This document shows positions 1 through 5,875 of a stretch of 12,916 nucleotides of DNA, one piece after another. Positions within the stretch are counted from its first letter, which is position 1, and every line of letters begins with the position of its first letter. The notes beneath the pieces were generated by a model. The model worked only from the letters and a program-made list of their open reading frames with translations, did no database searches and was not told the DNA's origin. Position numbers and translations under genes: made by a program. Source of the DNA: CAZTDU01 sp050248795 (GTDB lineage Bacteria > Pseudomonadota > Gammaproteobacteria > Burkholderiales > SG8-39); contig JBFWRS010000068.1 in NCBI GenBank assembly GCA_050248795.1, positions 1-12,916 on the forward strand. Direction: 5' to 3'.

Positions 1-342
1 CCCGCGTGCTCGAATGCTCGCTTCAATGAGGCCGCGGCCTTTCGGTCGCGGAAACAGGCATACCAAGAGCAGCAGATCGAGGCGACGCAGGCTTCAATGA
101 GGCCGCGGCCTTTCGGTCGCGGAAACCGGATACGCGTGCGAGAAGAGGAATTAAACGTGTATGCTTCAATGAGGCCGCGGCCTTTCGGTCGCGGAAACCA
201 GCCCTACAAGCCCGGCAGGACCCGCCACCTGTTGCTTCAATGAGGCCGCGGCCTTTCGGTCGCGGAAACGATGCCAACAACGCCCTGCAGGCGCTGGCGA
301 GCCGCCGCTTCAATGAGGCCGCGGCCTTTCGGTCGCGGAAAC
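1..342 (-). CRISPR. CRISPR array, type I-G, five repeats (continues left)
   Basis: Five identical 36-bp repeats lie at 20-55, 91-126, 163-198, 234-269 and 307-342, with complete spacers of 35, 36, 35 and 37 bp. Bases 1-19 are part of another spacer, so the array runs past the left edge. On the minus strand the repeat starts GTTTCCGCGACC and ends CCTCATTGAAGC. Its middle can fold into a hairpin: CCGCG pairs with CGCGG, there is one A-C mismatch, then CC pairs with GG around a GAAA loop. The ATTGAAGC end is the usual 8-nt crRNA 5' handle, so I read the array as transcribed leftward with its leader at 343-567, beside cas2. All repeats are identical, so the degenerate leader-distal end is not in view. 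No spacer matches anything I noticed elsewhere in the window. Confidence 0.98.
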
Positions 343-567
343 AGTCCCCTTCGGATGTCGCATTCTATAAGGGGCTGGAGGTAGTTCTGCGAGCGCTGGC
401 ACTTCCGTGAGTAGCGATCGCAACAGGCAGGTGAATCTATGCTGCATGGGTAGGGGTTTATCCATGTTTTTAAAGAGCTTCCGGCCTCGCGAGCGCTGAT
501 GCGTCTGCACTGAAGCGTCCGAGCGCTCGCGTCGGACCGGCAGATTTCCCCGTCACTCCGGCCGTGG
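343..567 (-). promoter_or_regulatory. CRISPR leader between cas2 and the array
   Basis: This 225-bp stretch has no credible gene and separates the end of cas2 from the leader-proximal repeat, which is where the leader is expected from the repeat orientation. On the minus strand it has an AT-rich patch (CTCTTTAAAAACATGGATAAA, about 460-480) inside otherwise GC-rich DNA, and a possible -10-like TATAGAAT at about 362-369, close to the first repeat. I could not pair either with a convincing -35 box, so the array promoter is not placed. The leader also carries the motif GCGAGCGCT at 389-397 and 489-497, and in inverted form near 522-530. Its role as leader is inferred from position and orientation. 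Confidence 0.7.
488..531. repeat. 10-bp perfect inverted repeat in the leader
   Basis: CGCGAGCGCT at 488-497 is the exact reverse complement of AGCGCTCGCG at 522-531, with 24 bp between the arms. A third copy of the arm, GCGAGCGCTG at 389-398, is a direct repeat of 489-498 exactly 100 bp away. The element lies about 40-80 bp downstream of the cas2 stop. It could be a protein-binding site in the leader, or a weak hairpin ending the cas transcript; there is no T-run after it on the minus strand to support a terminator. Confidence 0.6.
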
Positions 568-858
568 TCAGACGATCACCGGTTCGCGCGCGATTGCCTC
601 GAACGTCTTGCCCAAGCTTACTACCTTCGGCGTCACGGCATCCGCAGGGCCGACCTCCATCGTGATGACGTGGTCCTCCTTGTGGTGAATGATCCCGTCG
701 AGTAGTTGAACCATCTCGGCGTGCCGGCGCCGACTCATGCGGCACTGGAAAACCGATAGCTGCAGCCATTCGCCGTAGCCGTGCATCAGCTTGAAGATGC
801 GGCGCCAGCGCTTCTGGTCGGCGATGTCGTAGGCGACGATGTACAGGTGTTCGTCCAT
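568..858 (-). CDS. cas2: CRISPR-associated endonuclease Cas2
   Basis: A 96-residue protein of normal Cas2 length with the ferredoxin-like fold signature. It opens YIVAYDIAD (residues 6-14), where Asp11 is the conserved metal-binding residue, followed by a basic helix (QKRWRRIFKLM), the strand GEWLQLSVFQCRM and the turn SRRR. Cas2 dimers bridge two Cas1 dimers in the spacer-integration complex, a mainly structural role. The ATG lies 3 nt after the Cas4-Cas1 stop, and GAGG in the end of that gene serves as ribosome binding site, so the two are translationally coupled. It is the last cas gene and is followed by the leader and array. Confidence 0.97.
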   Translation of the reverse strand: MDEHLYIVAYDIADQKRWRRIFKLMHGYGEWLQLSVFQCRMSRRRHAEMVQLLDGIIHHKEDHVITMEVGPADAVTPKVVSLGKTFEAIAREPVIV

Positions 859-861
859 GGC

Positions 862-2583
862 TTACCTCGTGATGAGGTTGGGGTAGTCGGGAATCTCGCC
901 GAGCAGGTGCCTGCCCAGCAGCCGTGCCTGGATCTCGATCAGGCGCCGGTAGCTGACCTTGTAGCCGAACAGCGGGTGCGTGATCTCCTGGCTCATGCGC
1001 CGCTCGAACCCGGCGATGAAGCGCTTGCGGCCGTCGGGCGCTAGCGCCACGGCCTTGCCGGAGCGCACGAAGTCGGTGGGCCTGACCTCACCGTTGTTGA
1101 TCGCCATGATGACGGCTGAGTCCGCCACCAGCGGGCGGAATGGTTCCATCAGGTCCAGCGCCAGTGCCGGCCGCCCGTATCGCGGCTGGTGGTAGTAGCC
1201 GCGATAGGGATCGAAACCGACCCCTGCCAGCGTCACCGTGAACGCGCGCACCAGCAGCGAGTACGAAAACGACAACAGCGCATTCACAGGGTCGGTGGGC
1301 GGCCGTCGATTGCGCGCCGAGAAATCGAAACTGAACGACTCCGACACGGTGTCGCCGGGCTTGATCAGGTTGGCGAACGCGCCGAAATAGCGCGCGGCCG
1401 AACTGCCCTCCACGCCGAGCAGCTCCGGCAGGGACTTCGTGCGCCGCACCGATAGGGAATCCTCCTTCATCGCATCGAGCAGCACTTCGGGTTTCTCCTC
1501 CTGCCGCCAGTTGCGCCGCAGGAGCGTCCTGCCATTCAGGATCTTCGCTTCGACCAGTCCTTTGGCGATCGCAAGGCAGTGCTGCCCGTCGAAGCTCGCG
1601 TGGTACTGGGCAGTACGCAGCTCGACATTCTTGTGGCCGGTGCCGATGCTGTGCCCCATGAACCAGCCGCCGTAGCTCATCCAGGTGATCGGGATGCCGC
1701 GGCTCATCAGTTCCTGTATGCAGGGCGTGGTGACGTAGACATTGCCGAGCAGCACGAGCTGCGACACCTCGTTCATGCGTGCATGGTTCACCACCTTGTC
1801 TTCGATGCTCACCTCGAGCGTTTCCCCGCTGCGCGCGACTTTCGCGCGGTTGGCCTGCACGTACATCGGCATCGATTCGTCGCGGCCGACGGCGAGCGGG
1901 CGGGGCGAGGAATTCTCCTTCCTGAAGAACTGGACTTCGTCCGGCAGGCAGATGCCCACCAGCGAGCAGCGCGGGCATTTCGGGCTGTTCTCCAGCGGCG
2001 GCGGGATCTGGCCGCCCGCGGCCACGAGCCGCAGCCCGTCCACGGCATTGCGGGTCAGTGCGCGCAGCTCTTCGTCCAGAGGCACGCGCACGCGTTCTTT
2101 CCCTTCGACAAAGTAGAGCACGCCCTCGTCCACCCGATACCCGTGTTCCTCGAGGATCATTCCCTGCACGCAAAGCTGCACGCGCTCCGGATCGTAGGCT
2201 CCCTTGGCGACGTGCGGGCGCTTGCCGCGTTTGTAGTCCACAGGGGTTACTGTGTCGCCCGAGACTTCGACGAGATCGATCTTCGCGATCAAGCCGAACC
2301 GCGTCGAGGAGAGCGTCACCGAGCGGGCGTGAATCTCCTCCTGCGCTTCTTCAGAGCCGGGTTCGGGCAGGCTGCCCGAGGCCTTGTCCACGCGCTTGTG
2401 CTTGTGCCGGCCGTCCACCGTGTCGGCGGAGTCGGCCCATTCTCCCTGCACCCATTCCAGGTACGCGAGGCGCGGGCAGTACTGGTATTCGTTGACCATG
2501 CGCGCGGGAAGCGGCGGCATGTCCCCGGTGAACTCGGGGAAAGGCAGGGGAAGGTCGGGCTGCGGGTTATCGTCGTCCTGCAT
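862..2583 (-). CDS. cas4-cas1: Cas4-Cas1 fusion, spacer acquisition nuclease/integrase
   Basis: A 573-residue fusion typical of type I-G. The N-terminal Cas4 part (about 25-217) is a RecB-like nuclease with an iron-sulfur cluster: Cys36 (YQYCPR), Asp103 (AKIDLVE), Asp116 and Lys118 (VDYKRGK), and Cys203, Cys206 and Cys212 near its end. A short linker (about 220-237) leads to Cas1 (about 238-565), where the expected metal triad is Glu392 (GVEGSSAARYF), His465 (YYHQPRYGR) and Asp477 (ALDLMEPFRP). Cas1 joins prespacers to the leader-proximal repeat; fused Cas4 trims them and selects those with the right PAM, as shown for the Geobacter homologue. GGAG lies 8 nt before the ATG. All key residues seem present, so it is probably active. 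Confidence 0.97.
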   Translation of the reverse strand: MQDDDNPQPDLPLPFPEFTGDMPPLPARMVNEYQYCPRLAYLEWVQGEWADSADTVDGRHKHKRVDKASGSLPEPGSEEAQEEIHARSVTLSSTRFGLIAKIDLVEVSGDTVTPVDYKRGKRPHVAKGAYDPERVQLCVQGMILEEHGYRVDEGVLYFVEGKERVRVPLDEELRALTRNAVDGLRLVAAGGQIPPPLENSPKCPRCSLVGICLPDEVQFFRKENSSPRPLAVGRDESMPMYVQANRAKVARSGETLEVSIEDKVVNHARMNEVSQLVLLGNVYVTTPCIQELMSRGIPITWMSYGGWFMGHSIGTGHKNVELRTAQYHASFDGQHCLAIAKGLVEAKILNGRTLLRRNWRQEEKPEVLLDAMKEDSLSVRRTKSLPELLGVEGSSAARYFGAFANLIKPGDTVSESFSFDFSARNRRPPTDPVNALLSFSYSLLVRAFTVTLAGVGFDPYRGYYHQPRYGRPALALDLMEPFRPLVADSAVIMAINNGEVRPTDFVRSGKAVALAPDGRKRFIAGFERRMSQEITHPLFGYKVSYRRLIEIQARLLGRHLLGEIPDYPNLITR

Positions 2584-2648
2584 CGGGGATCTCCGATGCG
2601 TTCAGGCTACTGCGCAACCATGCCGGCGCTATCAGTGCCTGGCCAGGC

Positions 2649-2894
2649 TTACGCGCCGACCGCCATCGTTCTTGCCGCGGGACGGTCTGCGTGGGTTGGC
2701 GTGCGCAGCACGCTTGCTTGCACGGTCACGACCGCTACCGTACTGCCGGTCATATCGAAGAACTCGACGCTGTAGCCCTCTTCGATCCCTGGGGCGACGT
2801 GATGATCCACCACCGTGCCGACGTCCCCGGCTTTCAGACCTTCCTCCGGCAGATCGACCGTCAGAATGACCTCAGAATAGAGCTCGAATGCCAT
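2649..2894 (-). CDS. DUF4926 family small protein, partner of the DUF6883 gene
   Basis: An 81-residue protein with the DUF4926 pattern over residues 6-64: YSEVILTVDLPEEGLKAGD, then a GTVVDHH turn, then GYSVEFFDMTG and a VVTVQASVLR strand. This suggests a small all-beta, SH3-like fold. The last 17 residues look disordered. The ATG comes 4 nt after the DUF6883 stop, and GAGGT in the end of that gene is the ribosome binding site, so the pair is translated together. DUF4926 proteins are often encoded next to DUF6883 or other small unknown proteins, an arrangement reminiscent of antitoxin or immunity pairs. No activity is established. It sits 65 bp upstream of cas4-cas1, inside the CRISPR operon, and is not a standard part of type I-G loci. 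The family assignment comes from my recall of the pattern. Confidence 0.78.
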   Translation of the reverse strand: MAFELYSEVILTVDLPEEGLKAGDVGTVVDHHVAPGIEEGYSVEFFDMTGSTVAVVTVQASVLRTPTHADRPAARTMAVGA

Positions 2895-2898
2895 GTCG

Positions 2899-3231
2899 TT
2901 ACCTCGGATACAGGGTTATCAGCCGCGGGAAGTCGGTTCCCGTGTCAATCTGCCAGATGCTCCGGAAGAGGATACGCCGGCCGCTCGGCGTTGCAAGCGG
3001 CGCGCTGATTTCGAAGCGCCTGCCATATGGATTCTCCCTCGCAACGGCGAACTCAGAGGTCAGATGCTGCCCTCTCAGGTCGGCCTCGAGTACCTGCCAA
3101 GCATCTGCCCGATACCCACACGCCAACAATAGTCGCGCCTTTGTTGAACCCCGTCGATGGGCGGAATTCAAGAGGTAGTCCCGGAGCTTCTGCGGGACGA
3201 TAATCGCTTTCTCGGCGTTGGGGATGCGCAT
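2899..3231 (-). CDS. DUF6883 family protein, possible toxin of a two-gene module
   Basis: A 110-residue protein that matches DUF6883 from end to end: IPNAEKAIIVPQKLRDYLLN (residues 3-22), the AH-G-KARLLLACGY segment (24-40), YGRRFEISAPL (69-79) and a C-terminal SIWQIDTG-PRLITLYPR strand pair. As I recall, DUF6883 also occurs as a C-terminal domain of polymorphic toxins, hence the idea that it is the effector of a pair with DUF4926; this is inference. The start fits the family's usual N-terminus, and no in-frame upstream start is better, yet it has no clear Shine-Dalgarno sequence. That is odd, since its partner and most cas genes here have one. It follows a 148-bp gap after csb2 that contains a palindrome and repeat-like elements. 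Confidence 0.75.
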   Translation of the reverse strand: MRIPNAEKAIIVPQKLRDYLLNSAHRRGSTKARLLLACGYRADAWQVLEADLRGQHLTSEFAVARENPYGRRFEISAPLATPSGRRILFRSIWQIDTGTDFPRLITLYPR

Positions 3232-3249
3232 AGTGCGGACTCAGGCCGG

Positions 3250-3263
3250 TGACCATTTGGTCA
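3250..3263. promoter_or_regulatory. 14-bp palindrome, possible operator upstream of DUF6883
   Basis: TGACCA and TGGTCA are perfect inverted arms around two bases, 18 bp upstream of the DUF6883 start codon. A short palindrome at this distance is typical of a dimeric repressor site, for instance autoregulation of a toxin-antitoxin-like pair. The minus-strand TTGACC that overlaps it resembles a -35 box, but no matching -10 follows at 16-18 bp. Chance cannot be excluded for a 12-base palindrome. Confidence 0.4.
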
Positions 3264-3265
3264 AC

Positions 3266-3349
3266 GTCTCCTCGGAACGGCCTGATTGAACGTCTGTCGC
3301 GCGTCTCCGACGAGGGGCCAGAATTGCCGGGTCATGCGAGGCCGGATTG
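3266..3349 (+). repeat. Degenerate CRISPR-repeat-like elements in the csb2-DUF6883 gap
   Basis: Read on the plus strand, 3266-3292 resembles the locus repeat with its hairpin middle shortened by 9 nt. GTCTCCTCG matches the repeat start GTTTCCGCG at 7 of 9 positions, and CGGCCTGATTGAA (3278-3290) matches the repeat end CGGCCTCATTGAA at 12 of 13. A second, weaker unit begins 37 bp later (GTCTCCG at 3303, GGCCAGAATTG at 3316-3326), and a third core, GGCCGGATTG, is at 3340-3349. All three face the same way, opposite to the real array. They may be a decayed array, a CreA-like crRNA-like gene, or coincidence in GC-rich DNA. Confidence 0.45.
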
Positions 3350-3379
3350 TCTCGGTAACGCTGGGTATTTGAGGGCAAG

Positions 3380-4870
3380 CTAGGGTTGCGATACGAAGCG
3401 AGGAGCGAACAGGCCGAGGCCGAAGTGACATGCGAAGCCGAGGGCGAGCGGACCGGAAACGGGTTTCGCGAACGTGAGGCGCCAGAAGCTGCCGTGATGG
3501 TCGGGTTGGTCCAATCCACGCTTGCCGCGGTATCGATGAAATCGGTTCGGTCGGCGAACTTGCTTTCCGACGCGGATACAGTCGAGCCGTTCGAATTGAA
3601 CCGGTTCCGGGAGCCCGCGCTCTCGGCATTCGCGCCCGATCTGATCCTCCACGCCAAAGCGCTTCTTGGCGTGCCAGGGATGCAGATACGGCGTAACCGA
3701 TTCCCACACCATGGCAGCCTCGAGCAAGGATCTGCCGATCTCGGCGCCACCTATCCCTTCGACCACAAGACGCCATTCGCTGCCGTCGTGGCTCCAAAGT
3801 CGGCGCAGCCCTTCAGCAATTCGACGCTCCTGCAAACCCAAGCCATTGGGCACATGTAGGACTAGCCGGTCGATGCGGCCATCGCCGTTTCCGTCCCACG
3901 GCAGGAAGAATGCATGGCGATGCCGGCCATCTCTCTCCAGGCCATGCCCCGACAGAATAGGCGGAATCGAGTCTTCGCCGAGCCGGGATTTCGCTTCGCT
4001 CATTACCGCGCGACGCAGCAGTTCGCCGATGCGCAGGCTGTCTTCCACGCGCGGCAGTGGCTTGCCGATGAGGAGGTAGGAAACCGTTGTCACAGTGGGA
4101 ACTGCCGCTTTGTGCGTCCTGCGTTGCGGCTTGAGCGCATCCATCGGACGCAGGTAGTTGACCTTGCGTGAGGCCGGCGGTTGATTCCAGCCCAGCTTGC
4201 GGAGGTCGGGGGTGGTCACCGACAAGGCGTCGAGCAGGCTCTCCGGCAAGGTGGTGCCGAGCTTCCGCCGGGCGCGCTCGTCCGTGAGGAATCGCTGCCG
4301 CAACACCCCGTATTCCGTACACGGCAGCGGGGCGAGCAATGTGACTATTTCGCTCAGCTCGCCAGTAGCCTGGTTCACGGCTTCGTTGCCGGGTCGGCAA
4401 TTGGCCTGAAAAGCGCCCTCGAACCGGCGCGCCTCCACCCAGGATTCGGCGCGTCCGAGATAGCCCATGGCTTCCAGCAGGTCGTCGACCAGCGCCAACT
4501 GTGGCTCGGACAATTGCGTCTGCTGCCAGGCCATGCGCAATGGTTCTTCGCGGCCCACTGCCGCGAATGCATCGAACACCAGCGAAGTGTCGCCCGGCTT
4601 CAATTGCGGCATGTAGTGACGCGTATGGCCATGGCTTGCAGCAGGCAGGGCGTATTCCGGCAGCGCTCGCGAAAGCGCGTCGATCAGCCCGGCGAGCGTC
4701 GATTCGTCGTGCCGACCTGCGGGTTTGACCTTGTGATGCCAAGTGGCAATCAAGGCGCGCAGCACACGCCAGGGTTCCGGAGGCCAGACCACCGCGCCTT
4801 CGTTGACGTGCCGCTCCCAGGGTGTGGCGTGGTACCTGCCCGCCGGGAACGTGAACTCTAGCCCGAGCAT
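3380..4870 (-). CDS. csb2: Csb2, Cas5-Cas6 fusion of type I-G (GSU0054 family)
   Basis: A 496-residue protein. The N-terminal Cas5-like part has FTFPAGRYHATPWERHVNEG and WPPEPWRVLRALIATW (29-44), then GHTRHYMP (81-88) and LGRAESWVEARR (138-149). The C-terminal RAMP part has the SGHGLERDGRHRHAFFLPWD segment (307-326) and ends with the glycine-rich loop GPLALGFACHFGLGLF (473-488), typical of the Cas6-like half. In type I-G this protein caps the crRNA 5' handle as Cas5 and processes the precursor as Cas6; no separate cas6 is present. His312-type catalytic residues cannot be assigned from sequence alone; the HRH at 317-319 is a candidate. The ATG lies 3 nt after the csb1 stop, with AAGGAG supplied by the end of csb1. 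Confidence 0.95.
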   Translation of the reverse strand: MLGLEFTFPAGRYHATPWERHVNEGAVVWPPEPWRVLRALIATWHHKVKPAGRHDESTLAGLIDALSRALPEYALPAASHGHTRHYMPQLKPGDTSLVFDAFAAVGREEPLRMAWQQTQLSEPQLALVDDLLEAMGYLGRAESWVEARRFEGAFQANCRPGNEAVNQATGELSEIVTLLAPLPCTEYGVLRQRFLTDERARRKLGTTLPESLLDALSVTTPDLRKLGWNQPPASRKVNYLRPMDALKPQRRTHKAAVPTVTTVSYLLIGKPLPRVEDSLRIGELLRRAVMSEAKSRLGEDSIPPILSGHGLERDGRHRHAFFLPWDGNGDGRIDRLVLHVPNGLGLQERRIAEGLRRLWSHDGSEWRLVVEGIGGAEIGRSLLEAAMVWESVTPYLHPWHAKKRFGVEDQIGRECRERGLPEPVQFERLDCIRVGKQVRRPNRFHRYRGKRGLDQPDHHGSFWRLTFAKPVSGPLALGFACHFGLGLFAPRFVSQP

Positions 4871-4873
4871 GAT

Positions 4874-5839
4874 CTACTCCTTTTTCTTCTTGCCTTCCGA
4901 CGTGTACTTCACGGTCGTAGTCCGGAACTCTGCGTCCTTCGCGGCCGCCTTGATCAAGCCGGGCAGTTCAGCCTTCAACGTTGCCCAATCCGGCAAGGTA
5001 AAGCCGTCGGGCCGCTGAACCGTGACGGCCTCGCATTCGAGATCGCATGCGGTCCTCAGGCGCAAGCCTTCTTCGAGAAAACCCCGGATCTTGAATAGTG
5101 CAAGCGCGACCAGCAGTGTGTACACGGCAGGAGGGAACCCGTAGCCGCGCAGTTGCGCGAGATCGAGGTTGAAGAAAGCATCGATCTCCGGAGAAACGAA
5201 CTCGTCGCGCGAGAACGGCACGTTGCCGAACCCTTTCGCCGTATCGCCAGACGGATTGACGGAATCGTTCTTGACGCCGCCACTGGCCGCCACCCTGCTG
5301 TCCTTCGCCTCGATGAAAGCGGACAGGGCGCGTGGCAGGCGCAAGCGGCCCCCCGACAGCTCCTTCTTCGCGAGGAAGACGCCATGTAGCAGCGCATTTG
5401 CGTCGAGTTGCAGGAGTACCTTTGCCAGCTTCTTCAAATCGACGAAACCCTCATCCATCCCGGCGAGATCGGACTTGAGCCTCTCGAATACGGTCTTGTC
5501 CGGGCCTTCCAGAATGTACGGGGAATTGATTCGATGTGCCTCCAGCACCGAGTTGGTCAGAGGCTTGCCGTCCTTGTCCGTCACCTTGATCACCGATAAA
5601 TTCTTGAGTGGCGGCACCCAATCGTCGTTCACCTTGTCCCAGCACACCGCCTCCAGCCGGTTGGCCATGCTCTGCGCAGACTCCACCAGCAGCATGGCCT
5701 CGCCGTGCGGGCCTTCGTATTGCGCGGCGCCGATCTCGGGGAAGCCGGTCGGCTGAAAGCGCGTGCCCTGCAGCGGCCTGAGCCGGGCGCGGATCAGCAG
5801 GCGGGGCGCTTTGTCCAACTTGGAGAGATCGAGACTCAT
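4874..5839 (-). CDS. csb1: Csb1, Cas7 backbone protein of type I-G (GSU0053 family)
   Basis: A 321-residue RAMP protein expected to polymerise along the crRNA as the Cas7 subunit. Family signatures include RLRPLQGTRFQPTGFPEIG (19-37) with AAQYEGP, LLVESAQSMANRLE (50-63), DANALLHGVFLA (146-157), GGVKNDSVNPSGDTAKGFGN (187-206) followed by VPFSRDEF, and LRGYG (230-234). The C-terminus is a short lysine-rich tail (GKKKKE) that could touch nucleic acid. The ATG follows AAGGAG by 10 nt and lies 36 nt after the csx17 stop. Several copies per complex are usual for Cas7, so higher expression than its neighbours would be expected, but nothing in the sequence shows a separate promoter. Confidence 0.96.
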   Translation of the reverse strand: MSLDLSKLDKAPRLLIRARLRPLQGTRFQPTGFPEIGAAQYEGPHGEAMLLVESAQSMANRLEAVCWDKVNDDWVPPLKNLSVIKVTDKDGKPLTNSVLEAHRINSPYILEGPDKTVFERLKSDLAGMDEGFVDLKKLAKVLLQLDANALLHGVFLAKKELSGGRLRLPRALSAFIEAKDSRVAASGGVKNDSVNPSGDTAKGFGNVPFSRDEFVSPEIDAFFNLDLAQLRGYGFPPAVYTLLVALALFKIRGFLEEGLRLRTACDLECEAVTVQRPDGFTLPDWATLKAELPGLIKAAAKDAEFRTTTVKYTSEGKKKKE

Positions 5840-5875
5840 AGGTGTGCGACTCCTTGGGAAAAGTGAGCGTTCGGT

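Noticed and set aside
23..510. Open frames across the CRISPR array and leader
   Set aside because: The peptides repeat GFRDRKAAASLK, a direct translation of the CRISPR repeat; the leader frame has no family features and runs into the array.
505..513. CACTGAAGC in the leader as another degenerate CRISPR repeat
   Set aside because: Only the last bases resemble the repeat end and nothing upstream matches the repeat body, unlike the element at 3266-3292.
1579..2775. 398-residue plus-strand open frame opposite cas4-cas1
   Set aside because: It is a long antisense frame caused by GC-rich codon use; the minus-strand product has clear Cas4 and Cas1 motifs and the antisense product has none.
3053..3256. 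67-residue frame overlapping DUF6883 in another frame
   Set aside because: AGGAG lies 11 nt before its ATG, but the peptide shows no family features and almost all of it lies within the well-matched DUF6883 gene.
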